Source of the DNA: an uncultured Coriobacteriaceae bacterium
GTDB lineage: Bacteria; Actinomycetota; Coriobacteriia; Coriobacteriales; Atopobiaceae
DNA length: 64,000 nt
NCBI GenBank assembly: GCA_902777325.1
Contig: CACYTH010000021.1
Coordinates: forward strand, 1 to 64,000
Direction: 5' to 3'
Shown: positions 35,592-43,602 of the stretch, one piece after another
Position numbering within the stretch: position 1 is the stretch's first letter
Layout of the letters: each line of letters opens with the position of its first letter
Made by a program: the position numbers and the translations under genes
Notes under the pieces: model-generated
Database searches by the model: none
The model's input: only the letters and a program-made list of their open reading frames with translations
Told to the model about the DNA's origin: nothing

Positions 35592-36605
35592 ATGTCAAAG
35601 AAGCATCGCCTGACGACTGAGGAGCTGCTTGCGCTCACGCGCGAGGACGGCATGCTCTTTCATGACGCAAAGGGCAACCCGGTGGAGCTGCCCCAGGCTG
35701 GGGCCCCAATCGCAGACACTCATGGGCACCTCACGCACTTCCGCCAGTACGAACCGGCATCAGCGCTTGCACGCGCCTCGCTTGCCGGCATTGGCCTTCT
35801 GGGCGTGCCGGTCGACCCGACCGATGATGGGCTCGATGCCCCTCGGCTGCTCTCGTCGCTGGACGGCTGGGTAGAGGACGCCGAGACAAAGGTTGAGGAG
35901 CTGCTGGCGATCGGGGTGACCCCTGCCGGTGGCGATGCACGGGCACTTCTCGATGCGGTCCACATCTGGGCGGGCGTGCACCCGTATGGCGCGGAGGAGT
36001 TCGAGCAAAGCGCCGAGGCCCATGCCGCGCTCGAGCGCCTGCTTGCGAGTCCACGGGCGGTGGGCATCGGCGAGATCGGCCTTGATTACGGCCCCTACAA
36101 CGAGACCGACCCAGAGGCGCAGAAGCGCGTCTTTGCCTGGCACCTGCGGTTTGCCCATGAGCTGGGGCTTCCCGTCGAGTTGCACATCCGCGATGCGGAG
36201 GGCGACGAGCATGCGGCGGCGCATGTGGACGCGGCTCGTATCCTCGAGGAGGTCGGCGTGCCCAAGGCAGGCTGCGACCTGCATTGCTACACCTCAAACG
36301 AGCAGGTCATGAGGCCCTTCGTGGAGATGGGCTGCTTTGTGGCCTTTGGTGGGGCGGCTACCTTCGCGCGCTCCGAGGACATTCGGGACGCTGCGACCAC
36401 CTGTCCCGGGCACCTGATCCTCTCGGAGACCGACAGCCCGTACATGACGCCGGTGCCCCTGCGGGGCCTGGAGTGCGAGCCGGCGATGGCCGCCTTCACC
36501 GCAGATCTGGTGGCGAGGGTTCGCGAGGAGGCTGGCGTGTCCGCGCGCGAGCATACCTACAAGGCGCTTTGGGACAACGCACGAAGGCTGTTCGGCTTGG
36601 CCTAA
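35592..36605 (+). CDS. TatD-family metal-dependent hydrolase
   Basis: Member of the TatD DNase family, a TIM-barrel two-metal hydrolase with 3'-5' exonuclease activity in characterised members. The 337-residue protein has the metal motif ADTHGHL (Asp-x-His-x-His form), IGEIGLDYGPYN, PVELHIRDA, DLHCYTSNE and ETDSPYMTPVP. It is about 80 residues longer than E. coli TatD, owing to an N-terminal 38-residue leader (MSKKHRLTTEELLALTRED...) and an insertion after the metal motif. It is coupled directly to ksgA, as part of the widespread metG-tatD-ksgA association. Confidence 0.9.
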   Translation: MSKKHRLTTEELLALTREDGMLFHDAKGNPVELPQAGAPIADTHGHLTHFRQYEPASALARASLAGIGLLGVPVDPTDDGLDAPRLLSSLDGWVEDAETKVEELLAIGVTPAGGDARALLDAVHIWAGVHPYGAEEFEQSAEAHAALERLLASPRAVGIGEIGLDYGPYNETDPEAQKRVFAWHLRFAHELGLPVELHIRDAEGDEHAAAHVDAARILEEVGVPKAGCDLHCYTSNEQVMRPFVEMGCFVAFGGAATFARSEDIRDAATTCPGHLILSETDSPYMTPVPLRGLECEPAMAAFTADLVARVREEAGVSAREHTYKALWDNARRLFGLA

Positions 36606-36652
36606 CGCCCGATACCTGGTGCTCTGCGGCTCGTGGGTCTTGGTCGGCGGCA

Positions 36653-37150
36653 TCAGGCCTCTGCAGCCGTGCGCACGACCTGATAGGCCTCCTTCAGCCG
36701 GTCGAAGGTCCATGCGGCGTTGGCGGGACTTGTCGAGGGCAGGCCCGTGCAGGGCATGCCGCAGCTCGGCTCGCAGAGCCTCCGGTAGAGGCGTGTCGCC
36801 GTCGCCCCCGTCGTGAAGACGGCCTCGATGGGCGCCATCGACAGCACCCGTGCGATGTCATTGGGCTGTGGGTCTGCGATCGAGGCGTCGCTCGCGCCGC
36901 GAATCTCGCAGCTCTCAAGCACGTCCCACAGCGCCAGGCGGTGCCTTTGCAGCAGCAGGTAGCGCCCCTCGTTCGTACCCGGGTCCTCCTCGTCCCAGAG
37001 CGCTGCCATGACGGGCCAGAAGCGGTTTCGCGGGTTGCCGTAGTTGATCTGGTTCTCGCGCGACTTGGGGCTGGGGACGGTTCCCAGTATCAGCACGCGG
37101 CTGTCTGGCCATACGACCGGCTCAAATGACCTCACACGTCCCGTCGCCAT
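36653..37150 (-). CDS. DNA-deoxyinosine/uracil glycosylase (UDG superfamily)
   Basis: Base-excision repair glycosylase of 165 residues. The N-terminal motif VLILGTVPSPKSRENQINYGNPRNRFWPVM matches the hypoxanthine-DNA-glycosylase branch of the uracil-DNA glycosylase superfamily, in which GT.PS..S... and the YG.P.NRFW segment form the active site. The C-terminal motif PSTSPANAAW corresponds to the minor-groove intercalation loop. It begins at ATG 37150 and is convergent with the tatD-like gene. It is expected to remove deaminated bases in the cytoplasm. Confidence 0.88.
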   Translation of the reverse strand: MATGRVRSFEPVVWPDSRVLILGTVPSPKSRENQINYGNPRNRFWPVMAALWDEEDPGTNEGRYLLLQRHRLALWDVLESCEIRGASDASIADPQPNDIARVLSMAPIEAVFTTGATATRLYRRLCEPSCGMPCTGLPSTSPANAAWTFDRLKEAYQVVRTAAEA

Positions 37151-37375
37151 ACGCGTCCCGCCCCCGAATTGTGTTGATTTGAAATCCTGACAGGCCGTTG
37201 CCCAGGCCCCTTTTGGCAGGGCAAAGGGCAACGCCTCAAAACACGCTCATTCTACCTGCTCCTTTGGAGACATGTGACACGACCCGTCATGGGCGTGCGT
37301 TCTTGTGGCTACCTGTGGGCTAGCTTGCGCCAACCTCGCTTTGAGATGCTCTTCTCCCGTCGAGAGGAGGACCGT

Positions 37376-38455
37376 ATGGATAAGGACTTGTGCGTGCTCG
37401 GCCCCGTCACCTCGCTTCTGGTCTGGCGTGCGGCAAGGGGCGGGCTGATAGACCTGCCCAGTCAGGACGAGGCACAGCCCGACCTGGGGCTCTGCCATGC
37501 GCGCGTGCGCGAGGTGCGGCAGGTAGACCTTGTCCGCGCGATGGGGGAGGTACCCCTCGATGTGATCGTGGGCAGCAGGGCAAGGAGCCACAACGGGACG
37601 CTCCGCTCGATCTATCTGGCGGGCAAGATGCCGCCCGGCTCGTTCATGCATGTGGGGGAGGGGCTCTACGTCTGCACGCCGGAGCTGTGCTTTGCGCTTT
37701 TGGGGCGTGGCGGACAGGTGCTCAGGCTGGCAGAGCTTGGCCTCGAGCTGTGTGGCGCCTACTCACCTGCACCCGACCAATCGGGAAGGTTCTGCAGTTG
37801 CCCTGCCCTGACAAAGAAGAAGCGGCTGGCCTCCTACCTCGACCTACTCGGGCATCGCCACGGGCTGGTGACGGCACGCAAGGCACTCGATCTGGTGACG
37901 GACGGCTCCGCGTCCCCACGCGAGACCAGCTTGTATCTCATGTTTGTGACCCCCGTCCGCATGGGCGGCTACGGCTTCCAGAGGCCGGAGCTCAATGCAA
38001 GGGTGGGCATACGCCACCAGGCGACGGGATCGCCCTTGGTGAGGACCTGCATGGTCGACCAGCTGTTTCGGGATGACAAGGGCAAGAAGATCCTCGTTGT
38101 CGACGGCATAAAGAGACGTCCTCCTGCGGGTGCGCGACAGGCGGAAGGCGCAGGTCGGACAGATGGGGCCACTACGCGCGAGCAGCATTGGGAGGCCTTG
38201 GCCAGAGACGGGCTGGACGTGGTGGTCATGGGTAGGAGTGACACCATGTCCATGGGTGGGCTTGAGGCCAAGGCCCTGAGAATCGGGCGCCTCTTGGGCA
38301 GGCCCATGCATGTGGCCAGGGGGCTGGCGCGCCAGAGAAGGCTCGAGCTGTTTGGGCTGCTCTTTGACGACTCCCGCTGGCAGGCCGAGCATGCGGCGCT
38401 CTGCCAGCTGGCTGGCTACAGCCGTCCGGCTGCGCGCGAGAGGCGCGTCGCATGA
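37376..38455 (+). CDS. Hypothetical protein, coriobacterial family type
   Basis: 359 residues from ATG 37376, which has GAGGAGG six bases upstream. Not assigned to a function. The pattern is PPGSFMHVGEGLYVCTPELCFALL, then LAELGLELCGAYSP, a basic KKKRLASYLDL block, and GSASPRETSLYLMFVTPVRMGGYGFQRPELN. It resembles a family of coriobacterial hypotheticals, recalled from general knowledge, whose N-terminal half looks AbiEi/DNA-binding-like and whose C-terminal half looks nuclease-like (VSR/DUF559 fold). Here the C-terminal half (KKILVVDGIKRRPP) is poorly conserved, and a nuclease role is doubtful. An imperfect hairpin (37196-37203 with 37226-37233) precedes it. It runs into comF after 27 bases. 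Confidence 0.6.
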   Translation: MDKDLCVLGPVTSLLVWRAARGGLIDLPSQDEAQPDLGLCHARVREVRQVDLVRAMGEVPLDVIVGSRARSHNGTLRSIYLAGKMPPGSFMHVGEGLYVCTPELCFALLGRGGQVLRLAELGLELCGAYSPAPDQSGRFCSCPALTKKKRLASYLDLLGHRHGLVTARKALDLVTDGSASPRETSLYLMFVTPVRMGGYGFQRPELNARVGIRHQATGSPLVRTCMVDQLFRDDKGKKILVVDGIKRRPPAGARQAEGAGRTDGATTREQHWEALARDGLDVVVMGRSDTMSMGGLEAKALRIGRLLGRPMHVARGLARQRRLELFGLLFDDSRWQAEHAALCQLAGYSRPAARERRVA

Positions 38456-38482
38456 GCGTGCCAGTCGGACAAGGCTGCCACG

Positions 38483-39202
38483 ATGGCGCTCGCTGAGCTG
38501 TGGGTAGGCGTGCAGGAGCTGCTGTGGCCCACGCGGTGCGTGGTCTGCGAGCTTCCGGGTGAGCTCTTGTGCGAGCGATGCCGCGGCGAGCTGCCGTGGA
38601 TAGACCAGAGCCTTGCCTGCCCGGTCTGTGGGGCGCCTTTTGGCGCGCTCACCTGCACCGAGTGCAAGTCTGACTGGCCCACGCGCTCCTGCGTCTGCGC
38701 CTTGCCCTTTGCTGGTGCGGGGGCTCAGATGGCGACGGCCCTCAAGGACGGTCACGAGCTCAGGCTGGCTCCTATACTGGCGGCCGCGATCGCCACGGCC
38801 CTCGATGAGGCGTCCGCATGGCCGGCGAGAGATGGCATCCCGCGCTTCGACATTGCCGCGACGGATGCGCTCTGCTATGTGCCTGCCACCCGCGAGGCCT
38901 ATCTGCGCAGGGGGTTCGACCACATGGAGCTGGTGACGCGCGAGCTGTCATGGCTGCTTGCGCTGCCGGTGGCTGACGTGCTCGTGCGCGAGGAGGGCGC
39001 CGACCAGCGCACCCTCAGCCGTCTCGAGCGTGCACGCAATCTCGAGGGGACCGTCGGGCTCATCGGCAGCGTCGAGGGGCTGAACCTCCTTTTGGTGGAT
39101 GACGTGATAACCACGGGCGCCTCGGTATGTGCTTGTGCGAAGGCGCTCCTCGGGGGCGGTGCGCAGTCCGTCTCCGCATGTGCGCTTGCCCGTGTTTGGT
39201 GA
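38483..39202 (+). CDS. comF: ComF-family phosphoribosyltransferase-like protein
   Basis: 239 residues. The N-terminal zinc fingers CVVCELPGELLCERC and CPVCGAPFGALTCTEC precede a type I phosphoribosyltransferase domain ending in the PRPP loop LLVDDVITTGASVCACAKAL. ComFC in naturally competent bacteria is needed for DNA uptake; its enzymatic substrate is unknown. The position just upstream of a large structured RNA and near hpf matches the known comFC-raiA RNA-hpf neighbourhood of Gram-positives. Confidence 0.9.
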   Translation: MALAELWVGVQELLWPTRCVVCELPGELLCERCRGELPWIDQSLACPVCGAPFGALTCTECKSDWPTRSCVCALPFAGAGAQMATALKDGHELRLAPILAAAIATALDEASAWPARDGIPRFDIAATDALCYVPATREAYLRRGFDHMELVTRELSWLLALPVADVLVREEGADQRTLSRLERARNLEGTVGLIGSVEGLNLLLVDDVITTGASVCACAKALLGGGAQSVSACALARVW

Positions 39203-39206
39203 TACC

Positions 39207-39238
39207 TTGCACGCATTGTGTCCCGTAGCTGGTATACT
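39207..39238 (+). promoter_or_regulatory. Promoter of the structured RNA after comF
   Basis: An extended -10 (TGGTATACT, with TATACT at 39233-39238) is preceded by TTGCAC at 39207-39212. The spacer of 20 bases is long, so the extended -10 probably carries the activity. Initiation about seven bases downstream coincides with the start of the P1 stem at 39245. Confidence 0.55.
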
Positions 39239-39244
39239 TCCAAT

Positions 39245-39507
39245 CGTCTCACTCCAGGTCTGTGGTTGCGAGGGCCACAATTGGCCCTCTAGTCCATGGC
39301 AGACGAGGCCAAAGGGATCCACGTAAGCCTCCGCGTGCGCGCGGCGGCGATCATGGCTCGTCCTAGAGGTAAGTCGCACCGTCCGTTATACCTAAGAGGC
39401 ATCCGGCCTCGCGGGCGAGAGGGTCAGTAGTGATGGGGCCACGGTCCCTGAGCAAACGCCCCAGTGCGCGAGTGTGGGGGCAAAGACCAGGTCAGCTGGG
39501 TGAGACG
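39245..39507 (+). ncRNA. Large structured RNA, candidate raiA RNA
   Basis: A 357-base gap without a gene separates comF from the lipoprotein gene. Its ends pair: 39245-39252 with 39500-39507 (cgtctcac/gtgagacg), continuing after one bulged T as 39254-39257 with 39496-39499. Internal stems include gagggcca/tggccctc (39270-39289), gaggc/gcctc near 39396-39410, ggta/tacc around 39367-39392 and gccccag/..tgggg near 39458-39480. A promoter sits exactly upstream. RNase P, tmRNA and SRP hallmarks are absent. The size and location between comF and hpf fit the raiA RNA motif of Firmicutes and Actinobacteria, whose function is unknown; 6S RNA remains an alternative. Confidence 0.6.
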
Positions 39508-39559
39508 GGACTTTGAGAACAACGTGGCGTCGAGCCATGCGCGCGAGAGGGGTTTGGAC

Positions 39560-40657
39560 ATGCGGCATACGGGTAGTAAGTGGGCAAAGGCCACGGCGGT
39601 GGCCCTCGCCATGTCGGTGGCGCTCTCAGGTTGCACCATACCGTTCATTAACGTGGAGGTGCCCTTCGACCTGCCGGAGCTGCCCTTCGAGCTTCCGAGC
39701 CTTCCCAGCGTGGACCTCTCCAACCTCAACATCAATCCCATCAAGCTGCCCGTCGGTGTCACCACGTCGGTCGACGAGGCACGCCAGGAGGTGCTTGCGG
39801 GCAAGTCCGCGACGCTCTCCGATGACGCACTCGTCGCTCCTGGTTACCTTTCGGTGGGCGTCAAGCTCGCCTCGTCCTCCGCGCCCATGTGCGTGGCGGG
39901 CGATGGTGGCAGCCTGTTTGGCCTGGACGTCGACCTTGGTGCGGCCCTGGCGAGCGAGATGGGGCTCAAGGTGCGCTACATCCCCGTCGTCGATGACTCC
40001 TCGCTTGGCAAGGACTGCGACGTGGTCATGAACTCCCATAGTGACAACCCCGATGCCGTCGCCGTCGCGGGTACCTACGTGGAGTCCGCGTCTTCCTTCT
40101 TCACCAAGGGCGAACCGACGGTCGTTGCCGCCACCGATCTCGGCGGCAAGAGCGTCGGCCTCCAGAGCGGCTCGGCTTCCGAGGCCGTCCTCAATGACAC
40201 GGGCCTCAAGATGAGCCAGAAGTCCTTTGCCACGCTCAACGAGGCCTTCGAGGCCCTGGCAGCGGGCGAGGTCGACTACGTGCTGTGCGAGGCATACCCG
40301 GGCGCCTACCTTGCGGCGCTGCACACGGGCATCTCCTTTGCCGGCTCGCTCGAGACCCCTGTCACCTCGGGCATCGCCATGCTCCCGTCCAATGCCGAGC
40401 TTGTCGCCGCCGTCCAGACGGCCTTCGACGGCATCTCCTCCAATGGCATCTACAACGTGGTCCGCACCCGCTGGGTGGGAAACATGCCGGTGCTCACCTC
40501 CGACTCGGTGATCCAGAACGTTCCCGAGGGCACCAAGTCCAACGACAAGTCTGATGACGCCTCTGACCAGTCCGATTCCAACGAGACGGATGCGACTGAC
40601 TCCGAGGGGGAGGGCGACGGCTCCGACGCGGGCTCCAACGCCATCACGAGTCTCTAG
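39560..40657 (+). CDS. Lipoprotein with family 3 solute-binding domain
   Basis: Amino-acid-type extracellular binding protein, 365 residues from ATG 39560. The signal peptide ends in a lipobox (VALSGC). An unusual Leu-Pro repetitive stretch follows (PFDLPELPFELPSLPSVDL), then a bilobed SBP_bac_3-like domain with GYLSVGVKLASSSAPM, GLDVDLGAALASEMGLKVRYI and GGKSVGLQSGSASEAVL. The C-terminus is a Ser/Asp/Glu-rich tail of about 40 residues. No permease or ATPase gene is nearby, so it is an orphan receptor, or a ligand sensor for another transporter. It lies directly behind the structured RNA and may be transcribed with it, since no terminator is visible between them. Confidence 0.82.
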   Translation: MRHTGSKWAKATAVALAMSVALSGCTIPFINVEVPFDLPELPFELPSLPSVDLSNLNINPIKLPVGVTTSVDEARQEVLAGKSATLSDDALVAPGYLSVGVKLASSSAPMCVAGDGGSLFGLDVDLGAALASEMGLKVRYIPVVDDSSLGKDCDVVMNSHSDNPDAVAVAGTYVESASSFFTKGEPTVVAATDLGGKSVGLQSGSASEAVLNDTGLKMSQKSFATLNEAFEALAAGEVDYVLCEAYPGAYLAALHTGISFAGSLETPVTSGIAMLPSNAELVAAVQTAFDGISSNGIYNVVRTRWVGNMPVLTSDSVIQNVPEGTKSNDKSDDASDQSDSNETDATDSEGEGDGSDAGSNAITSL

Positions 40658-40684
40658 CCCTCATCACCTGAACGCGGCTTATCA

Positions 40685-40716
40685 GGCGGGCGTACCTGCG
40701 GGTGCGCCCGCCTTTG
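40685..40716 (+). terminator. Intrinsic terminator after the binding lipoprotein gene
   Basis: An 8-bp perfect stem ggcgggcg/cgcccgcc (40685-40692 with 40705-40712) with a 12-base loop is followed by TTTGTC. The rest of the gap to hpf (40717-40890) shows no further gene. Confidence 0.75.
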
Positions 40717-40890
40717 TCGTGCGACCTAGGCTGCCTGACCGCTTGCCGAGACGCTACGGAGCTGCGCTGCGACAACGCGCCATTCGGCGATTAGCCGTGG
40801 CACGCCCGCATGATTGGGTATGTACTTTTAATAAGCAGCAAGGCCTTCGGGCCGTCTGCACTGTCCATATCCGAGTCAAAGGAGGCATCA

Positions 40891-41490
40891 ATGGTCGACA
40901 TCAAGATCTCGGGACGCAAGATCAGCGTCAGCGACGGGATGCGCGAGCGAGTGACCGACAAGATCGGTGGGGCGCTCAAGGTCTTCGAGATCTCTCCTAT
41001 GACCTGCGACGTGGTGCTGAGGGTGGACAAGAATCCCTCCAATCCCGAGCGCAAGACCTGCGAGGTCACCGTATTCGTGCGCGACAGCGTGGTGCGCGTC
41101 ACCGCCACCGCGACCGATATGTACGCAGCCATCGACGAGGCGGCCGAGAAGGTCACGCGCCAGCTGCGCAAGTACAAGACCAAGGTCGTCGACAGGCGCA
41201 AGCGCTCTCCGCGTGGCCTCGCCCATCCCGAGCTCGAGGCCGTCACGGCCGAGAGCCTCAGCCAGCTGATCGAGCCGGCCGAGGACGAGGACGACCAGCT
41301 CGTCCGCGAGAAGATCGTCGACCTCGTGCCGATGACGGAGGAGGAGGCCCTCGTCCAGACCGACCTCCTTGGCCACGATTTCTATGTTTTCGAGAATGCG
41401 ACAACTGGTCTCGTCAACGTGATATATCACCGTCATAATGGCGGTTATGGCATTATTAAGCCCCGTATCGAGAGCGAGGACGACGAGTAA
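40891..41490 (+). CDS. hpf: Ribosome hibernation promoting factor, long form
   Basis: Binds the 30S decoding region and dimerises 70S ribosomes into inactive 100S particles in stationary phase. ATG 40891 follows AAAGGAGG and gives 199 residues. The N-terminal S30AE domain (MVDIKISGRKISVSDGMRERVTDKI... RQLRKYKTKV) and the C-terminal dimerisation domain (TDLLGHDFYVFENATTGLVNVIYHRHNGGYGIIKP) mark the long HPF typical of Gram-positives. A comF-structured RNA-(SBP)-hpf order is seen here, with the lipoprotein gene inserted. Confidence 0.95.
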   Translation: MVDIKISGRKISVSDGMRERVTDKIGGALKVFEISPMTCDVVLRVDKNPSNPERKTCEVTVFVRDSVVRVTATATDMYAAIDEAAEKVTRQLRKYKTKVVDRRKRSPRGLAHPELEAVTAESLSQLIEPAEDEDDQLVREKIVDLVPMTEEEALVQTDLLGHDFYVFENATTGLVNVIYHRHNGGYGIIKPRIESEDDE

Positions 41491-41519
41491 GGGCGTCCTC
41501 CAGTTGGATTGAGAGCAGC

Positions 41520-42554
41520 ATGGAGCGAGACGTCAGTTCTTCCACGATTGAGGCAGTACCCGCAGACCTGAACACCAACCCGGCCGACGTGTCCAACGTC
41601 GGCCGGGCGTATCACCGCAAGCGCAACTGCAAGATCATCGTCGACTCTCCGGCGGACTTCGCGCCGGCCGTCGCAAAGCGTCTCGGGGTGCGTGTCATCC
41701 CGTTTAGCTACGTGACGCCCGAGGGCGAGTTCGTCGACGACCTGTGGGAGTCGCGCGACCCGCACGAGTTCTACGAGTTCATGCGCAAGAACCCCGACGT
41801 GCGCATCACCACGGCAGCCGTCACCCCCGGCCGCTACATGGAGATCTTCGAGAGCGCGGCGGCCGACGGCCTGCCCATCCTCTACCTGGGCTTCACCGGT
41901 GGCCTCTCGTCGTCCATCGACTCGGCCCGCCAGGCGGCCGAGGCCGTGATGCAGGCCAACCCCGACATCAAGGTCTACGTGCTGGACAACCTGTGCCCCT
42001 CCCTGGCGGCGCAGCTTCTGGCCATCGAGGTCGTGCGCCAGGCGGCCGAGGGCCTCACGGCCGAGGAGCTCTACCACTGGGCCGAGGACGCGCGCTACTT
42101 CGTGCAGGGCTACTTCACGCTCGACAGCCTCCATTGGCTGAGCCTTGGCGGACGCATCCCGCCGACGGCCGCCAACGTGGGCAGCAAGCTCGACATCAAG
42201 CCCGAGCTCACCTACGACCGCACGGGCGCCCTCGCGCTGCGCGGCATGTGCCGTGGCCGCAAGAAGGCCCTGCGTGCCATTCTCGCCGACTTCCGCGAGA
42301 ACTACGCGCATGACCCATCGCTGCCCATCGGCATCGCGTCCGCCGACGCCGAGAAGGATGCCGACTGGCTCGAGGCGCAGATCAGACGCGAGAAGGGCTG
42401 CGAGGATGTCGTCATCATGCGCAGCTCCATCTCGCCGGTCATCGGCAGCCACGTGGGTCCGGGCATGGTCGCCGTGGCCTTCTGGGGCACCGACCGCCGC
42501 GAGAAGCTGTCGCTGACCGACCGCATCGCGCGCAAGGTTCGCGGTAGCGAGTAG
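41520..42554 (+). CDS. DegV-family fatty-acid-binding protein
   Basis: 344 residues. DegV/FakB proteins bind fatty acids and present them to the kinase FakA. Visible features: KIIVDSPADFAPAVAKRLGVRVIPF at the start of the first domain (usually D-S-x-x-D), the substrate loop TTAAVTPGRYMEIFE in place of the usual T-S-Q-P-S, the FTGGLSSSIDSARQAAE helix, and SLGGRIPPTAANVGSKLDIKPEL. The HVGPGMVAVAF motif is near the end. The extra 35-residue N-terminus and the altered T-S loop suggest a divergent member, so fatty-acid binding should not be assumed. No fakA is seen in the window. Confidence 0.88.
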   Translation: MERDVSSSTIEAVPADLNTNPADVSNVGRAYHRKRNCKIIVDSPADFAPAVAKRLGVRVIPFSYVTPEGEFVDDLWESRDPHEFYEFMRKNPDVRITTAAVTPGRYMEIFESAAADGLPILYLGFTGGLSSSIDSARQAAEAVMQANPDIKVYVLDNLCPSLAAQLLAIEVVRQAAEGLTAEELYHWAEDARYFVQGYFTLDSLHWLSLGGRIPPTAANVGSKLDIKPELTYDRTGALALRGMCRGRKKALRAILADFRENYAHDPSLPIGIASADAEKDADWLEAQIRREKGCEDVVIMRSSISPVIGSHVGPGMVAVAFWGTDRREKLSLTDRIARKVRGSE

Positions 42555-42580
42555 GTCGCCGCAGGCAGGAGCGTAAGCAT

Positions 42581-43543
42581 ATGGCTAGTATCACGGGCCG
42601 CAAGGTCGCGTTTGTCGGCACCGGCATCATGGGGGCTCCCATTGCGGGGCACCTGCTCGATGCCGGCTGCCAGCTGACTGTCAACACCCGTACCCGCGAG
42701 AAGGCCGAGGGTCTTCTCGCGCGGGGCGCCCGCTTGGCGGAGAGCCCCGCCGAGGCGGCGCGCGATGCCGACGTGGTCTTTACCATGCTCGGGTATCCGG
42801 AGGAGGTCGAGGAGGTCTACCTGGCCACGGGCGGCCTCGTGCGCGAGGCAAAGAGAGGCGCCTGGCTCATCGACCTCACCACCAGCTCGCCGCAGCTCGC
42901 CCGCGACATCCATGACGCCGCGGAGGTAGAGGACAAGCACGCCTTCGACTGCCCGGTCACGGGCGGCGAGCAGGGCGCCATCGACGGAACGCTCATGCTC
43001 ATCGCGGGCATCTCGGAGCGGGAGGCCGCGGACGTGCGCCCGCTGCTCGATTGCTTCTCTTCGCGCATCTGCTGGTTCGACCAGCCTGGCGCCGGGCAGA
43101 TCGCCAAGCTCTGCAACCAGGTGTCGCTGGCATCGTGCCTTGCCGGAGCCGCCGAGGCCATGGCGCTCGCAGAGCAGTCCGGGCTCTCGGTTCAGGCCAT
43201 GATCGACATGGTCTCGTCGGGCATGGGCGCGTCCCGCCAGCTGGAGAGCGTGGCGCCCAAGGCGCTGGAGGGTGACTACGCCCCGGGGTTCATGGCCGCA
43301 CATCTGCGCAAGGACATCGCCTTGGCACTCCAGACCGCGGGCGACTACGGTCTCTCCCTGCCCGCCACGGAGACCTCGCTCAACCTCGTGCACATGCTCT
43401 GCGAGGTCGGGGGCACCTTCATGGGCACGCAGGCGCTCTCGCTGCTCTACGCGGACGAGGAGACCTGCGCCGCCGCGGGGCTCGATTGGTCGCTTCTGCC
43501 CGATGACGACGAGCCCCACCACCATCACCATCATCACCACTAG
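42581..43543 (+). CDS. 3-hydroxyisobutyrate dehydrogenase-family oxidoreductase with natural His8 tail
   Basis: NAD(P)-dependent beta-hydroxyacid dehydrogenase, 320 residues. The Rossmann motif VGTGIMGAPIAGHLLDAG is at residues 12-29. The substrate-binding DCPVTGGEQGAIDGTL, the catalytic lysine Lys176 in GAGQIAKLCNQ and the C-terminal KDIALAL follow. Candidate substrates include 3-hydroxyisobutyrate and tartronate semialdehyde. The protein ends DDDEP followed by eight consecutive histidines encoded by mixed CAC/CAT codons (43517-43540), so the tail is a coding feature rather than a nucleotide slippage tract. It could bind metal ions. Confidence 0.9.
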   Translation: MASITGRKVAFVGTGIMGAPIAGHLLDAGCQLTVNTRTREKAEGLLARGARLAESPAEAARDADVVFTMLGYPEEVEEVYLATGGLVREAKRGAWLIDLTTSSPQLARDIHDAAEVEDKHAFDCPVTGGEQGAIDGTLMLIAGISEREAADVRPLLDCFSSRICWFDQPGAGQIAKLCNQVSLASCLAGAAEAMALAEQSGLSVQAMIDMVSSGMGASRQLESVAPKALEGDYAPGFMAAHLRKDIALALQTAGDYGLSLPATETSLNLVHMLCEVGGTFMGTQALSLLYADEETCAAAGLDWSLLPDDDEPHHHHHHHH

Positions 43544-43602
43544 GCCTGCGCGTCGCGCATGGCCTGCGGCATGGGCCGCACCAGAAAGGAAAGCTTTAGT
43601 AC

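Noticed and set aside
37196-37233. Imperfect hairpin upstream of the gene at 37376 as a terminator
   Set aside because: The 8-bp stem has a 22-base loop and no T tract on either strand, so I leave it as a note only.
39207-39220. Alternative -35 TTGTGT at 39216 for the structured RNA promoter
   Set aside because: Spacing of 11 bases to the -10 is too short.
39203-39559. RNase P RNA, tmRNA, SRP RNA or a cobalamin/T-box riboswitch in the comF gap
   Set aside because: None of the conserved core words of these RNAs is present (no GAGGAAAGTCC-like P4, no tRNA-like end with CCA, no T-box AGGGTGG). The location favours raiA RNA instead.
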